DNA from: Acidimicrobiaceae bacterium
GTDB lineage: Bacteria > Actinomycetota > Acidimicrobiia > Acidimicrobiales > RAAP-2
Assembly (NCBI GenBank): GCA_025463285.1
Contig: JAOBWI010000043.1
Coordinates: forward strand, 1-50,017
Direction: 5' to 3'
DNA length: 50,017 nt
This document shows positions 40,407 through 47,565 of this stretch, piece by piece (positions within the stretch are counted from its first letter, which is position 1; each line of letters starts with the position of its first letter). The position numbers were made by a program, and so were the translations under genes. The notes beneath the pieces were generated by a model that was given only the letters and a program-made list of their open reading frames with translations, searched no databases and had not been told where the DNA came from.

Positions 40407-41201
40407 CTCCTCATCGGCGCTCACTCGCCACTGGCCCGCGCGAGTAGAGAGAAGTCCCACGCCGACACTGGTGGGGCCCGTGCCACGTAGGAGTGAGCGC
40501 ACGTAGAGTTCGTCCACGTCGCTCGCGTTTCGCGCGCTGGCAAGGTCCGACGAGGAAGCGTCGAGCGATATCACGGCGCTTCGCCGTACGAGTCGCGGAC
40601 CGACACTCTCGTCATCGAGCAGCGCCTGGGAGATTCGCGCGATCTGCGCGCTGGCGAAGCTGGCGTCCTTAAGAGCGCTCTTTCGCCACGGCGGCGCGCT
40701 GGCCAGCAGAAAACCTCTGGTGACCAACTCCTGGGGTTGCGTGAAAACCACAAAGCCCGTGGCGTCGTCACCGAAGGTGTCGATCATCCGTCGCGCGTGA
40801 GTGAACACGTGCGGCACCACCCAGGGCAAGAGCCACGCTTCTAATCCGAGCCACGAGGGCCACGCCGCGTCGATCAGGGCAATCGTCACCAAGAGACCGA
40901 GCGATCGAGCGTGACGCACCACCGCTAGGTACCGACGCAGGGCGCGGTCGTCAATCTCTGCGTCGTGCGGTTCGATTCTGGCCCACTCCAGGGTGAGACG
41001 AACGCCGTCGCAGCCGAGCGACGGTACGACGTCGAGGACGCGTTCGTAGTCGTGCCAGAGATCGTCGGCCGCCCCGGGACCACTGTGTCGACCGAGCGCG
41101 ATAGTGGGCGAATAACACGTCATTGGCTCACTGGCGCGATCGAAACCACCTTCCACGGCGTAGCCCTCGAGCGTGACCAAGAGTCGCGGTCGCTCGTTCA
41201 T
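40386..41201 (-). CDS. GH1-like (beta-glucosidase fold) protein, probably inactive
   Basis: 271 residues from ATG at 41201. The middle resembles the first half of a family GH1 barrel: DYERVLDVVPSLGC, then GVRLTLEWARIEP (GH1 reads YRFSIEWARIEP) and a YLAVVRHARSLGL helix with a following VTIALIDAAWPSWL strand. Where GH1 has its TLNEP acid/base, this protein reads FTQPQE, so the catalytic Glu is shifted or lost. It is much shorter than the usual 430-480 residues and lacks the nucleophile half. May be a sugar-binding or vestigial protein. Longer upstream starts overlap the divergent crotonase gene and are rejected. Confidence 0.55.
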   Translation of the reverse strand: MNERPRLLVTLEGYAVEGGFDRASEPMTCYSPTIALGRHSGPGAADDLWHDYERVLDVVPSLGCDGVRLTLEWARIEPHDAEIDDRALRRYLAVVRHARSLGLLVTIALIDAAWPSWLGLEAWLLPWVVPHVFTHARRMIDTFGDDATGFVVFTQPQELVTRGFLLASAPPWRKSALKDASFASAQIARISQALLDDESVGPRLVRRSAVISLDASSSDLASARNASDVDELYVRSLLRGTGPTSVGVGLLSTRAGQWRVSADEELLSALR

Positions 41202-41283
41202 CGCGCCAGTTTCGCACGGACGTGACGCGGCGAAGTCCACTAGCGTTTCACCCAGTTCCTCTGGGGCAGTGAAAAGGAGAGTC

Positions 41284-42048
41284 ATGGCCGACGAAGTACT
41301 CCGTGAGCGACGTGGTCACGTCGAAGTCCTCACCATCAACCGACCCGAGGCGCGCAACGCGATCAACCGGGCGACGGCCGTCGCCCTCGGCGACGCGCTC
41401 GACGACTGCGAGAAGGACGGTGACGTCTGGGTGGTCGTTTTGACGGCCAGTGGCGACAAAGCTTTTTCGGCGGGCATGGACTTAAAGGCCTTCGCCGCCG
41501 GGGAGATTCCCATCACCAAAGAGGGTTTCGGTGGTCTGACCAAACGGAACTTCCCCAAACCACTCATCGCCGCGGCCAACGGCTCGGCTCTGGCTGGAGG
41601 GTTCGAGATGATGCTCAGTTGCGACTTGGTGGTCGCGGCCGACCACGCCAAGTTCGGCATTCCCGAAGCGTCGCGAGGACTCGTCGCCGGAGCGGGCGGG
41701 CTTATTCGACTACCCAAGCGCGTGCCGCTCGCCGTGGCTTACGAGATGGCCCTCACCGGCGATCCGATCGACGCCGATCGTGCCTACGAACTGGGACTGG
41801 TCAATCGGGTGGTCCCCAGTGACGACGTGCTGCCCGCCGCCCTGGCCCTGGCCGAGCGCATCGTGAAGAACGCTCCGCTGGCCGTACGCGCGTCAAAGGA
41901 CGTCATGCGACAGGCCCACGACATGAGTGAAGAACAGGCCTGGACGGCCAACGACACGGCCTTCGGCATGATCGGCCAGACGGCCGACGCTATGGAGGGC
42001 GCCGTGGCCTTCGCCGAAAAGCGAGAACCCAACTGGACAGGAAAGTAG
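41284..42048 (+). CDS. Enoyl-CoA hydratase/isomerase (crotonase family)
   Basis: 254 residues from an ATG with AAGGAGAGTC upstream. Crotonase motifs: RPEARNAINRATAVALGDAL, AFSAGMDLKAF (oxyanion hole), NGSALAGGFEMMLSCDLVVA with the first catalytic Glu, and GIPEASRGLVAGAGG with the second. Hydrates trans-2-enoyl-CoA in fatty-acid or other acyl-CoA breakdown; isomerase or hydrolase activity cannot be excluded. Stands alone, divergent from the GH1-like gene and convergent with azlD. Confidence 0.93.
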   Translation: MADEVLRERRGHVEVLTINRPEARNAINRATAVALGDALDDCEKDGDVWVVVLTASGDKAFSAGMDLKAFAAGEIPITKEGFGGLTKRNFPKPLIAAANGSALAGGFEMMLSCDLVVAADHAKFGIPEASRGLVAGAGGLIRLPKRVPLAVAYEMALTGDPIDADRAYELGLVNRVVPSDDVLPAALALAERIVKNAPLAVRASKDVMRQAHDMSEEQAWTANDTAFGMIGQTADAMEGAVAFAEKREPNWTGK

Positions 42049-42059
42049 TCGCGACGAGG

Positions 42060-42374
42060 TCAGTGCAGGTGATAGACGAGGGCCGACGCGCCAGCCGCCC
42101 CGACCACCACGACCGGAAACGGCGCTTTCGCGAAGAGGAGACCCAGGGCTACGGCCACGCCGGCGGCCCGGTGATCGATGACCACGCTGGTCTTTGACAC
42201 CAACCCTTCAGCCACCACGAGGGCGCTCAGGAGCGAGATGGGGATAAGTGCGTTCACTCGCTGTAGTCGAGGGTGCGCTAACCATCTCTCGGGCACGTAG
42301 TAACCGAAGAGCTTGATCGAGAAGCACAGGGCGCTGGTGGCACCGACCACCATCCACGCGGTGGTGGAGCTCAT
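42060..42374 (-). CDS. azlD: AzlD-family branched-chain amino acid exporter subunit
   Basis: 104 residues with four short helices; typical AzlD size, with KLFGYYVPERWLAHPRLQR between helices 1 and 2 and a VIDHRAAGVA segment. Partner of AzlC in exporting branched-chain amino acids or their analogues. Its ATG overlaps the azlC stop (ATGA). A longer frame upstream is inside azlC and is rejected. Confidence 0.88.
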   Translation of the reverse strand: MSSTTAWMVVGATSALCFSIKLFGYYVPERWLAHPRLQRVNALIPISLLSALVVAEGLVSKTSVVIDHRAAGVAVALGLLFAKAPFPVVVVGAAGASALVYHLH

Positions 42375-43036
42375 CGCTCCCCCCAACCAAGAGCAATAGC
42401 CACCACCACACTGGCGATGATGGGCAGTCCCGCTGGCAGCCACGTCGTCACGACGAGGGCGAAGGCCATGGAGGTGATGGCCACCACCCGCAGGAAGGTG
42501 GTGGTGAGCCGCGGCCACAAGAGACCCAGAAACGCGGCCGGTACCGCGGCGTCGAGTCCCCACGACGCCGGGTTACCGAGGGCCTTCGCCCCGAGTGCAC
42601 CGAACAACGTGAAGAGATTCCAAAAGAGAAACGTGCCACCACCGGTAATCCAAAAACCGAGCCGCATGGCGTGAACGCCGCGTCGCGACTGCGCCAGCGC
42701 CACGCCGGTCGATTCGTCAATCGTGATCTGAGCGGCCGCTACCCTCTTCAGCCCCTGGGCTCTCAGCAGCGGCGCCATCTGAAGTCCGTAGAGGGCATTA
42801 CGCGTGCCGAGCAGCGAGGCCGTGGCGATGGCACTCGCGGCGCCTCCGCCAGCGGCCATAACGCCGACCGCGGCGAACTGGCTGGCACCGGTAAAGGTAA
42901 GAAGTGAGAACAGACAGGTCTGAAGGACGCTGAAGCCCGCAGCGACACCGGCGGCGCCAAAGGCCACGCCGTAAGTGCCCACCGTCACAGCGACGCTCAA
43001 CGCGTCGCGCACGGTCTGGCGGCGCTCGTCAGTCAC
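42371..43036 (-). CDS. azlC: AzlC-family branched-chain amino acid exporter subunit
   Basis: 221 residues from GTG at 43036; the frame stays open up to 43345, but that part is antisense to tatA. AzlC motifs: a first helix GTYGVAFGAAGVAAGFS, LTFTGASQFAAVGVM, GTRNALYGLQMAP and TIDESTGVA. Forms a two-component exporter with AzlD. First gene of the pair, divergent from tatA by about 100 bp. Confidence 0.9.
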   Translation of the reverse strand: MTDERRQTVRDALSVAVTVGTYGVAFGAAGVAAGFSVLQTCLFSLLTFTGASQFAAVGVMAAGGGAASAIATASLLGTRNALYGLQMAPLLRAQGLKRVAAAQITIDESTGVALAQSRRGVHAMRLGFWITGGGTFLFWNLFTLFGALGAKALGNPASWGLDAAVPAAFLGLLWPRLTTTFLRVVAITSMAFALVVTTWLPAGLPIIASVVVAIALGWGER

Positions 43037-43139
43037 CCTAGTGATTCTTGCCGAGCCTGATGAGGGCGGGTGACGGCGCCGTCGCGCGCCTCTCAGGAGC
43101 GCACTACTGTTACTTCTAAGCACGTCAAAGGAGTCGACC

Positions 43140-43349
43140 GTGTTCTTTGGTGATATTTTCGGGCCCGACCTTCTGGTAGTCGTGATCGTGGTTGCCGTGC
43201 TCATTTTTGGTGGTGCCGCCATTCCCAAGCTCGCGCGAAACCTGGGCTCGGCCAAGACCGAGTTTGAAAAGGGTCTCAAAGATGGCAAGACGGGTAACGC
43301 GTCGACCTCCGACGCGACCGAAACGAAGGCCTCCGACTCCGACAAGTAG
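43140..43349 (+). CDS. tatA: Sec-independent protein translocase TatA/TatE
   Basis: 69 residues. One N-terminal membrane helix (LLVVVIVVAVLIFGGAAIP), hinge PKLARNLGSAK, amphipathic helix with FEKGL and a polar Ser/Thr/Asp tail: the TatA architecture. It forms the pore for folded Tat substrates; a candidate Tat client with an RR motif is the DoxX-Rieske protein 3.5 kb away. GTG start with AAAGGAGTCGACC upstream. Monocistronic. Confidence 0.93.
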   Translation: MFFGDIFGPDLLVVVIVVAVLIFGGAAIPKLARNLGSAKTEFEKGLKDGKTGNASTSDATETKASDSDK

Positions 43350-43473
43350 TTCTGCGTGAACGTCGTGGAACTCGCGCCTCTGGCGCGGTGAAGAACGTCG
43401 TCGGTCGAGTCCCCTCGGTCAGGGCGGCCACCTCGCCGCGACGGCCCGGCTCGGGCTCCGACAACGAAAGAGT

Positions 43474-43617
43474 TCAGGCGGTTGCAAGCGCGTCTCTCGT
43501 CGTGGCGACGAACGCCACCTCTTCGATGTTGCGCGGGGTCTTTCGATGGGCCGAGCGAGAGATCACCGTGGACACTTGTGGGGTCTCTGTCTCATCGAAG
43601 TGAAAACGCAGTGCCAC
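43474..43617 (-). CDS. Possible 47-residue protein upstream of the cytochrome oxidase genes
   Basis: Between tatA and ctaC (316 bp), the minus strand has a 47-codon frame from GTG at 43617, starting MALRFHFDETETPQVSTVIS and containing IEEVAFVATTRDAL. The composition looks protein-like, unlike the other frames here, but there is no ribosome binding site and no known family. It would diverge from ctaC. The rest of the gap shows only a small CGCGCC/GGCGCG hairpin at about 43374-43388. Confidence 0.3.
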   Translation of the reverse strand: MALRFHFDETETPQVSTVISRSAHRKTPRNIEEVAFVATTRDALATA

Positions 43618-43665
43618 GAGCGCAGGCGGGATAAGCGCCCTTAAAATTTGAGTAAGGTTTCCAGA

Positions 43666-44514
43666 GTGGAACCACCAGCCCTGCCCCCCCAGGGAGTTTC
43701 GAAACGCTCTCGTCGATGGCGTCGCGTGAGCCGATTGGCGTTACTCCCCGTCGCTGCGCTCGCGCTGGCGGGATGCGTGCCCACCTTTGGCGCCGCCCCC
43801 GGCGCCACCACTAGTTCCAAGTCCGCTTTTCGCCTGTGGCAAGGCTTCACCGTCGGCGCCATCATCGTGGGGGGCATTACCACCGTCTTAATCGTGTGGG
43901 CCGTCGTGTTCTACCGCCGACGGGGCGACAACATCCCCAGGCAAAGTCAGTACAACCTTCCCCTGGAGTGGACGTACACGATCATTCCGATCCTGGTGGT
44001 GCTCGGACTGTTCGTCGCCACGATGGTCGTAGAAAACAAAGAAGAGGCACTGCCAAAAACGAACGTCACCATCGAAGTCAACGCCTTTCAGTGGGGCTGG
44101 CAGTTCATCTACCCCGGCAAAGAAGTGGTGGTGGTGGGCCAGACCACCCAAGACCCCACGATGGTCATGCCCGTCAACGAGAACGTGCACATCAACCTGA
44201 CCTCGTCTGACGTCCTCCACGGTTTCTACGTGCGCTCCTTTAACTTCTCGCGCTACGCCCTGCCGGGCGTGCTGAACCAGTTCACCTTGCGCGCGGTTGA
44301 TGTGGGCACGTACCACGGTCAGTGCACACAGCTCTGTGGCCTATATCACTCCCTCATGGTCTTTCGGGTGAAGGTCGTCTCCCAGTCGCAGTATGCGTCG
44401 TGGCTGAGCGCCCACTACAACCCGAAGGCGGCCAACGCCGCGCAGGCTGCGTTGAATCAGCAGACGTCGTCGATCGTCCCGACGACGCCCTACAAGAGCG
44501 AAGGGAACAACTGA
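43666..44514 (+). CDS. ctaC: Cytochrome c oxidase subunit II
   Basis: 282 residues from GTG at 43666; a TTG 18 bases upstream is the alternative. TAAGGT lies seven bases before the GTG, as in the leaderless genes. The N-terminus is basic, then a lipoprotein signal ALALAGC. Two helices follow, then the cupredoxin domain with the full CuA motif C-TQL-C-GLY-H-SL-M and FQWGWQF for cytochrome c docking. It receives electrons from cytochrome c. Followed by ctaD with a one-base overlap (TGATG). Confidence 0.95.
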   Translation: MEPPALPPQGVSKRSRRWRRVSRLALLPVAALALAGCVPTFGAAPGATTSSKSAFRLWQGFTVGAIIVGGITTVLIVWAVVFYRRRGDNIPRQSQYNLPLEWTYTIIPILVVLGLFVATMVVENKEEALPKTNVTIEVNAFQWGWQFIYPGKEVVVVGQTTQDPTMVMPVNENVHINLTSSDVLHGFYVRSFNFSRYALPGVLNQFTLRAVDVGTYHGQCTQLCGLYHSLMVFRVKVVSQSQYASWLSAHYNPKAANAAQAALNQQTSSIVPTTPYKSEGNN

Positions 44515-46214
44515 TGACCGACGTACTCGACCCTCCCGTCGTCCACGAGTCGCACGAACCCGAGCACGAGGAGCACCACGGCCCGACGGGAATCTTGAAG
44601 TGGATGACCTCGACCGACCACAAGGTCATCGGTATGTCGTACACCATCACTTCGGTGCTCATGATGGTGATTGGCGGCATCTTCGCCGAGATTATTCGCG
44701 CCCAACTCACGACGCCGAATAACAGCCTCGTTTCACTGGCCCAGTACAACGAGCTCTTCACCATGCACGGCTCGGTCATGATCTACCTCTTCATGGGGCC
44801 TTTCGCCTTCGGCGCGCTGGCCAACATCATCGTGCCCATCCAAATCGGTGCCCCGGACATGGCCTTCCCCCGTCTTAACGCTCTGAGCTATTGGCTCTAC
44901 CTGACCGGTTCGATCACCATGCTCTCGGGCTTCTTCGTCGCCGGCGGCGCGGCCAACTTCGGCTGGGTGGCCTACGCGCCCTTATCCAACTCGGTCAATA
45001 CCCCCGGTGCCGGAGCCGACCTCTGGATCGGCGGACTGCTCCTCACGGGTTTCTCAGCCATCTTTACCGGGGTGAACCTCACGGCCACCATCTTCTATCT
45101 GCGAGCACCGGGAATGACGATGTTCCGCATGCCGATCTTCACTTGGAACCTCTTGATCACGGCAATCTTGATCCTCTTGGCTTTCCCGGTACTAACCGCC
45201 GGGCTCATCATGCTGTACTGCGACCGACACTTCGGGACCCATATCTTCTCTGTCGCGGGAGGTGGTGTGCCCGTGCTCTGGCAGAATATTTTCTGGTTCT
45301 GGGGTCATCCCGAGGTCTATATTTTGGCCCTGCCGATCTTCGGCATGGTCACAGAAATCATCGCTGTCTTCTCCCGCAAGCCCGTCTTTGGCTACAAGGG
45401 AATGGTCTTCGCCACGCTGACCATCGGCGCGCTCTCCCTCGGCGTGTGGGCTCACCACATGTTCACGACGGGCGTCGTTCTCCTTCCCTTCTTCTCCATC
45501 ATGAGCCTGCTCATCGCCGTACCGACGGGCATCAAGATGTTCAACTGGATCGGCACCATGTGGCGAGGGCAAGTCTGGTTCTCGACCGCGATGTTGATGG
45601 CCATAGGCTTTCTCTTCACGTTCCTGGTGGGCGGCATCACCGGCATCTACTTGGCCAGCCCCCCGCTCGACTTCTTCACCCACGACACCTACTTCGTGGT
45701 CGCGCACTTTCACTCGGTGGTGATGGCCTTAATGATGGGTGCCATGGGCGCGCTGTACTACTGGGGCCCCAAGATGACCGGCTACCTCTTGAACGAGCGA
45801 ATCGGCAAGGTCCAGTTCTGGCTGCTCTTCATCGGAACCCAAGTCTTTACGTTCCCCATGTACATCTTGGGACTGCGCGGTATGCCGCGACGCATCGCGA
45901 TCTATCCGTTGCACCCCTCGTGGCAGTACCTAAACGGCGTGGCCTCCGTCGGAGCGATGCTGATCGGCCTCTCGACCGTCGCCTTCTTGGTGAACATCGC
46001 ATACAGCTGGAAGAAGTACCCGGCCGGTGACAATCCCTGGGACGGTCACACGCTGGAGTGGTTCACCACCTCGCCCCCTCCCCACCACAACTTCTACCGG
46101 CTGCCCCAGATTCGTTCGGAGCGCCCGACCTGGGACTACAACCACCCGGGACACCAGGCCGCGGCTCACGGACACTTAGCCGAAGCCCTGATCGAAAGTG
46201 ACGTCAACTCGTGA
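44514..46214 (+). CDS. ctaD: Cytochrome c oxidase subunit I
   Basis: 566 residues, about twelve helices. Haem-copper motifs: FTMHGSVMI (haem a His), WFWGHPEVYILALP (CuB His and the cross-linked Tyr), HHMFTTG (CuB His pair) and HFHSVVMALMMG (haem a3 and haem a His). This is the proton-pumping aa3-type core. The N-terminus is His/Glu-rich. The ATG overlaps the ctaC stop by one base and its stop overlaps the ctaF GTG (GTGA). Subunit III is not in this window. Confidence 0.97.
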   Translation: MTDVLDPPVVHESHEPEHEEHHGPTGILKWMTSTDHKVIGMSYTITSVLMMVIGGIFAEIIRAQLTTPNNSLVSLAQYNELFTMHGSVMIYLFMGPFAFGALANIIVPIQIGAPDMAFPRLNALSYWLYLTGSITMLSGFFVAGGAANFGWVAYAPLSNSVNTPGAGADLWIGGLLLTGFSAIFTGVNLTATIFYLRAPGMTMFRMPIFTWNLLITAILILLAFPVLTAGLIMLYCDRHFGTHIFSVAGGGVPVLWQNIFWFWGHPEVYILALPIFGMVTEIIAVFSRKPVFGYKGMVFATLTIGALSLGVWAHHMFTTGVVLLPFFSIMSLLIAVPTGIKMFNWIGTMWRGQVWFSTAMLMAIGFLFTFLVGGITGIYLASPPLDFFTHDTYFVVAHFHSVVMALMMGAMGALYYWGPKMTGYLLNERIGKVQFWLLFIGTQVFTFPMYILGLRGMPRRIAIYPLHPSWQYLNGVASVGAMLIGLSTVAFLVNIAYSWKKYPAGDNPWDGHTLEWFTTSPPPHHNFYRLPQIRSERPTWDYNHPGHQAAAHGHLAEALIESDVNS

Positions 46215-46603
46215 AAAACGAGGCGAAGATGCTCGTCGGCCTCGGGATGTTCTTCGGCGTGATGTGCCTCGTCTACTGGCTCTGGTCGAAAGAGCAGGGG
46301 GGCAGCGTCATGATGTTGGCCGGCATGCTGCTCTGCTTCCTGCCGGGCAGCTACTACTTCTGGTGGAGCCGTCGGATGCGGCCCCGCGCGGAGGACGATC
46401 CTAAAGCCACCCAGGCCTCGGGCGCTGGGGTGATCGGGACCTTCCCGGGCACGTCGATCTGGCCCTTCACGATGGGTATGGGCGCCTTCTTCGTAGTGCT
46501 CGCGTTGGTGTTTGGTATTTGGTTCTTAGTTCCGGGCATCGGCCTCGTGGGCTGGGCACTCTTCGGGGGCACCTCCGAAGGTCGTCGCGGCGGTAAGCAC
46601 TAG
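46211..46603 (+). CDS. ctaF: Cytochrome c oxidase subunit IV, actinobacterial type
   Basis: 130 residues with four helices: two in the first half (LGMFFGVMCLVYWLW and MLAGMLLCFLPGSYYF) and two after the FPGTSIWPFTMGMG motif. The layout matches the actinobacterial CtaF, an essential small subunit of aa3 oxidase; its presence supports the phylum assignment. GTG start overlapping the ctaD stop. Ends with a basic RRGGKH tail. Confidence 0.9.
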   Translation: MKNEAKMLVGLGMFFGVMCLVYWLWSKEQGGSVMMLAGMLLCFLPGSYYFWWSRRMRPRAEDDPKATQASGAGVIGTFPGTSIWPFTMGMGAFFVVLALVFGIWFLVPGIGLVGWALFGGTSEGRRGGKH

Positions 46604-46691
46604 CTCACCGCTCGAAGTAATGGCGCAGCGTTCGACGGCATCGAGTGTTGTGACGTGTGTTGTTGGGCTTAGGCACTGTGACGTGCTTGCC

Positions 46692-46697
46692 TAGTAT
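46692..46697 (+). promoter_or_regulatory. Putative -10 box of the succinate dehydrogenase operon
   Basis: TAGTAT in the 131-bp gap after ctaF. Two copies of GTGACGTG (46650-46657, 46678-46685), 28 bp start to start, lie just upstream and could bind a regulator. The ribosome binding site GAGGAG follows 25 bp later. Confidence 0.35.
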
Positions 46698-46734
46698 GGA
46701 TTTGCTGTTCAGGGGACTACAACGAGGAGAAACA

Positions 46735-47550
46735 GTGACGGCCCTAGAGAGTTCAACGAAAGTTCAACTGGGGGGGAAACGCGGAGGTCCCGACCAGCGG
46801 ACCCTGCGCCAAGATCACTGGGCTATCCAGCCCTTCGCGATTGTGACGTTGCTCAGTGCCTTCGTCATCTACTCCACGTGGGCGGCCTTTCAAAATAAGT
46901 ACTACTTCGTGGGCGCCAACGTCCACCGGGACCTGATCTCGCCGTTCTACTCCCCGTGCGTCGGAGGCTCCTGCGTCCCCGGCGCCAAGTTCGCCTTCAC
47001 CTGGCACTGGTGGACCTGGTCGCCGGCCCTGATAATTCTCGCCTTTCCCGGAGGGTTCCGCTTCACTTGTTACTACTACCGGCGCAGCTACTACCGGGGG
47101 TTCTGGAGATCGCCCCCTAGTTGCGCGGTGGCGGACGATCACGGAAACTACTCGGGAGAGACTCGCTTCCCCCTGATTTTTCAGAACTCGCACCGTTACT
47201 TCTTCTACATCGCACTGATCTTTAACGTGTTGTTGACCTACGACGCGGTCCTCTCGTTTCACCAGCCCGGACTTGGCTGGGGTGTCACGGTGGGCACCAT
47301 TGTGTTGAGCGCGAACGCGGCGCTGCTCTGGCTGTACTCGCTGTCGTGCCACGCCTGTCGCCACCTCTGCGGCGGTCAGGTGAAGAGCTTTAAGGCTCAC
47401 CCGCTGCGCTATCGCTTCTGGAAGTTCGTGACTCCTCTCAATGCGAAGCACATGAACTTCGCCTGGGCCTCGCTCTTCGTGGTGGCCTTGGCCGACGTCT
47501 ACGTACGCCTGGTCGCCTCGGGCGCTATCACCGACTACAAGCTTTTCTAG
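46735..47550 (+). CDS. Succinate dehydrogenase/fumarate reductase membrane anchor
   Basis: 271 residues from GTG with GAGGAGAAACA upstream. About five helices with several His, including FAFTWHWWTW, QNSHRYFFYIALIFN and CHACRHLC. It is the single-protein anchor type found beside sdhA-sdhB in actinobacteria; haem and quinone binding are probable. No separate sdhD is visible, and 15 bp separate it from sdhA. Residues 70-85 carry a Cys pair in SPCVGGSC of unknown role. Confidence 0.8.
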   Translation: MTALESSTKVQLGGKRGGPDQRTLRQDHWAIQPFAIVTLLSAFVIYSTWAAFQNKYYFVGANVHRDLISPFYSPCVGGSCVPGAKFAFTWHWWTWSPALIILAFPGGFRFTCYYYRRSYYRGFWRSPPSCAVADDHGNYSGETRFPLIFQNSHRYFFYIALIFNVLLTYDAVLSFHQPGLGWGVTVGTIVLSANAALLWLYSLSCHACRHLCGGQVKSFKAHPLRYRFWKFVTPLNAKHMNFAWASLFVVALADVYVRLVASGAITDYKLF

Positions 47551-47565
47551 GTTTAAGGACGTTTT

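Noticed and set aside
41202-41284. Longer N-terminus for the GH1-like protein (start at 41285)
   Set aside because: It would overlap the crotonase start and ribosome binding site on the other strand; the protein looks natural from the ATG at 41201.
43037-43345. Longer N-terminus for AzlC
   Set aside because: That part is antisense to tatA, Ser/Thr/Arg-rich and lacks AzlC features; the GTG at 43036 starts the conserved part.
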